35,013 nt of DNA from Prolixibacteraceae bacterium (GTDB lineage Bacteria > Bacteroidota > Bacteroidia > Bacteroidales > Prolixibacteraceae): the NCBI GenBank assembly GCA_018648265.1, contig JABGRN010000062.1, forward strand, positions 1 to 35,013. Direction: 5' to 3'. Made by a program: the position numbers and the translations under genes. Shown here in pieces: positions 34,701 to 35,013 of this stretch. The notes under the pieces were generated by a model that saw only the letters and a program-made list of their open reading frames with translations, was not told the origin of the DNA and searched no databases. The stretch's first letter is position 1. Each line of letters opens with the position of its first letter.

Positions 34701-35013
34701 ACATAAATATCCAACCAGCCATCGCCATTTACATCGGCAATACTAACTCCCGTTGACCAAACATTGTGACAGGCAACCCCGGCTTTCTCGGTTACATCTT
34801 CAAAAACAAAATCTCCTTTGTTGATGTAAAGTTTGTTATCAACAATATTTCCGCAAAAATAAATATCGGGCAAACCATCGTTATTAAAGTCGCCAAGCCC
34901 CACTCCTGCACCATTATAAAAATTTCTGTAGGTATAAGTATTGTATTCCTCGGTATATTCCACCTGATTTACAAAACCAATATTCGTTTCTTTTTCGCTG
35001 AGAAGTGTAAACC
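31787..35013 (-). CDS. Large FG-GAP/VCBS + ASPIC/UnbV lipoprotein (paralog 4), N-terminus outside window
   Basis: This is a partial gene that runs off the right edge. The frame stays open from the edge (FTLLSEKETNIGFVNQVEYT), matching the N-terminal module of its paralogs, so the GTG at 34961-34963 is internal and only the signal peptide is missing. FG-GAP loops include DFNNDGLPD, DVNGDGWLD, DYDRDGDLD, DVNRDGWLD, DLDNDGLKD and DLDNDGDLD. The ASPIC/UnbV domain follows (AIGAGITIYYDGK, LHFGLGDSQ, VNWPIGTFS; bases ~33560-33320), then the second block (DVNGDQLDD, DADYDGDLD, DFDNDGDLD, DVDNDDDLD, DLNNDGDVD, DFDEDGKCD) and the C-terminal GGNQYRAKPETGIYDASYG signature. It is nearest to the gene at 27624 and is the first visible gene of the minus-strand unit. 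Confidence 0.9.
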   Translation of the reverse strand, partial: FTLLSEKETNIGFVNQVEYTEEYNTYTYRNFYNGAGVGLGDFNNDGLPDIYFCGNIVDNKLYINKGDFVFEDVTEKAGVACHNVWSTGVSIADVNGDGWLDIYVCKSGDPQRGHRYNELFINNGDLTFTEKAAEYGIADLGLSTHASFFDYDRDGDLDCYLLNNSFQSVSQYDLKPGQRQIRDTLGGNKLYRNDLGKFVDVSEETGIYGSKIGFGLGVSVGDVNRDGWLDIYVSNDFFERDYLYINNKNGSFKESLEDQLRETSLGAMGADIADINNDAFPDIFVTEMTPEDNSRRKTKALFEGWDSYQNKLKNGYYHQFTRNVLQLNNRNGSFSEIGRLSNVSSTDWSWGAMIMDLDNDGLKDIFAANGIFKDLLDRDYLNFYSNPAIMRSMIQTNEKAILTIIDEIPSEKVPNYAFQNNGDLTFTNRSELWGLSTPSFSNGAAYGDLDNDGDLDMVVNNVNMPSFVYRNETQGKPETNFLVVGLMGTGKNSAAIGAGITIYYDGKINYQENIPMRGFKSTVDNRLHFGLGDSQKIDSLVVNWPIGTFSVIYDVEINQFLYLNEKDFIEKNIKVPEKQTSQIFQKSDKIIGLDFIHKENDFVDFERDKLIFQMFSNEGPKMAVADVNGDQLDDIYICGAKGSPGVLYVQVEKGNFKKTNIHLFETDSISEDTDCAFFDADYDGDLDLYVTSGGNEFPQSSSALRDRLYINNGKGIFSKSVQMLPVAKYESSSCVEPADFDNDGDLDLFIGIRLHPFSYGMHGNGYLLENDGKGNFSNVSDDRAKELSKVGMITDMVWTDVDNDDDLDMVIVGDWMPVKIFVNSNGKFTDESEKFGLANTEGWWNVINAKDLNNDGDVDFVLGNNGLNSFFKASVSKPVSMFVNDFDLNGSVEQIICTFNGDKSYPVVMKDDLAKQIPSMGRKYEKFVDYKDQTIFDIFSEEVLKRTVKLEAKYLQSCIMINSGNDSFQLQPLPVEAQFSPIYSILADDFDEDGKCDILVGGNQYRAKPETGIYDASYGLFLKGKQDEKWKAVSSVTSGIFTKGEMRDLEILQINGEKIIAVARNNDSMQFYKF

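Noticed and set aside
34900-34963. GTG at 34961-34963 as the start of the last minus-strand gene
   Set aside because: In-frame codons beyond it match the conserved N-terminal module of the paralogs up to the window edge.

Overview
The window looks like a piece of a Bacteroidota chromosome, probably from a marine or sediment Marinilabiliales/Prolixibacteraceae-like lineage. The grounds are a SusC/SusD pair, many lipoproteins with a Bacteroidota-style signal, perfect or near matches to the Bacteroidota -7 promoter element TAnnTTTG upstream of several genes, AT-rich intergenic DNA and no obvious Shine-Dalgarno sites. The lineage below phylum is inference. I see no rRNA, tRNA, CRISPR array, transposase, integrase or phage gene.

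Layout, left to right. (1) 2-4842: the 3' end of a SusC-type TonB-dependent receptor, a SusD-type glycan-binding lipoprotein, a rho-independent terminator, then a separately promoted type I sulfatase lipoprotein with its own terminator. This is the end of a small polysaccharide-utilization locus for a sulfated glycan. (2) 5159-8512: a 1117-aa lipoprotein with FG-GAP/VCBS repeats on both sides of an ASPIC/UnbV domain. (3) 8758-11035: two overlapping genes for the only clearly cytoplasmic enzymes here, an asparagine-synthetase-like protein without the glutaminase nucleophile and a radical SAM protein with extra C-terminal cysteines. (4) 11412-20386: a tight run of six genes, several joined by ATGA overlaps: a CRTAC1-type lipoprotein, an HzsA-related mono-heme propeller protein, a tri-heme YVTN propeller/MauG-like cytochrome, a Reg_prop beta-propeller and two LivJ-like periplasmic binding proteins with no ABC transporter. 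(5) 20580-24173: a 1197-aa TPR + FG-GAP + ASPIC lipoprotein with a large unrecognised C-terminal region. (6) 24194-35013, opposite strand: three more large FG-GAP/ASPIC lipoproteins and a 213-aa lipoprotein of unknown function, in an apparent operon that runs off the right edge.

Six CRTAC1/FG-GAP/ASPIC proteins take up more than half of the window. Four belong to one family of about 1120 residues with a shared C-terminal signature, and two of these share a 41-nt exact match.

How the genes may work together: nearly every product carries an export signal. The 11-20 kb block reads as an uncharacterised extracytoplasmic redox/binding system: c-type hemes on propellers, calcium-binding propellers and orphan solute-binding proteins. 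The adjacent adenylating enzyme and radical SAM enzyme could make or install a cofactor or modification for it. Domain identities are well supported by motifs. The joint function is inference.
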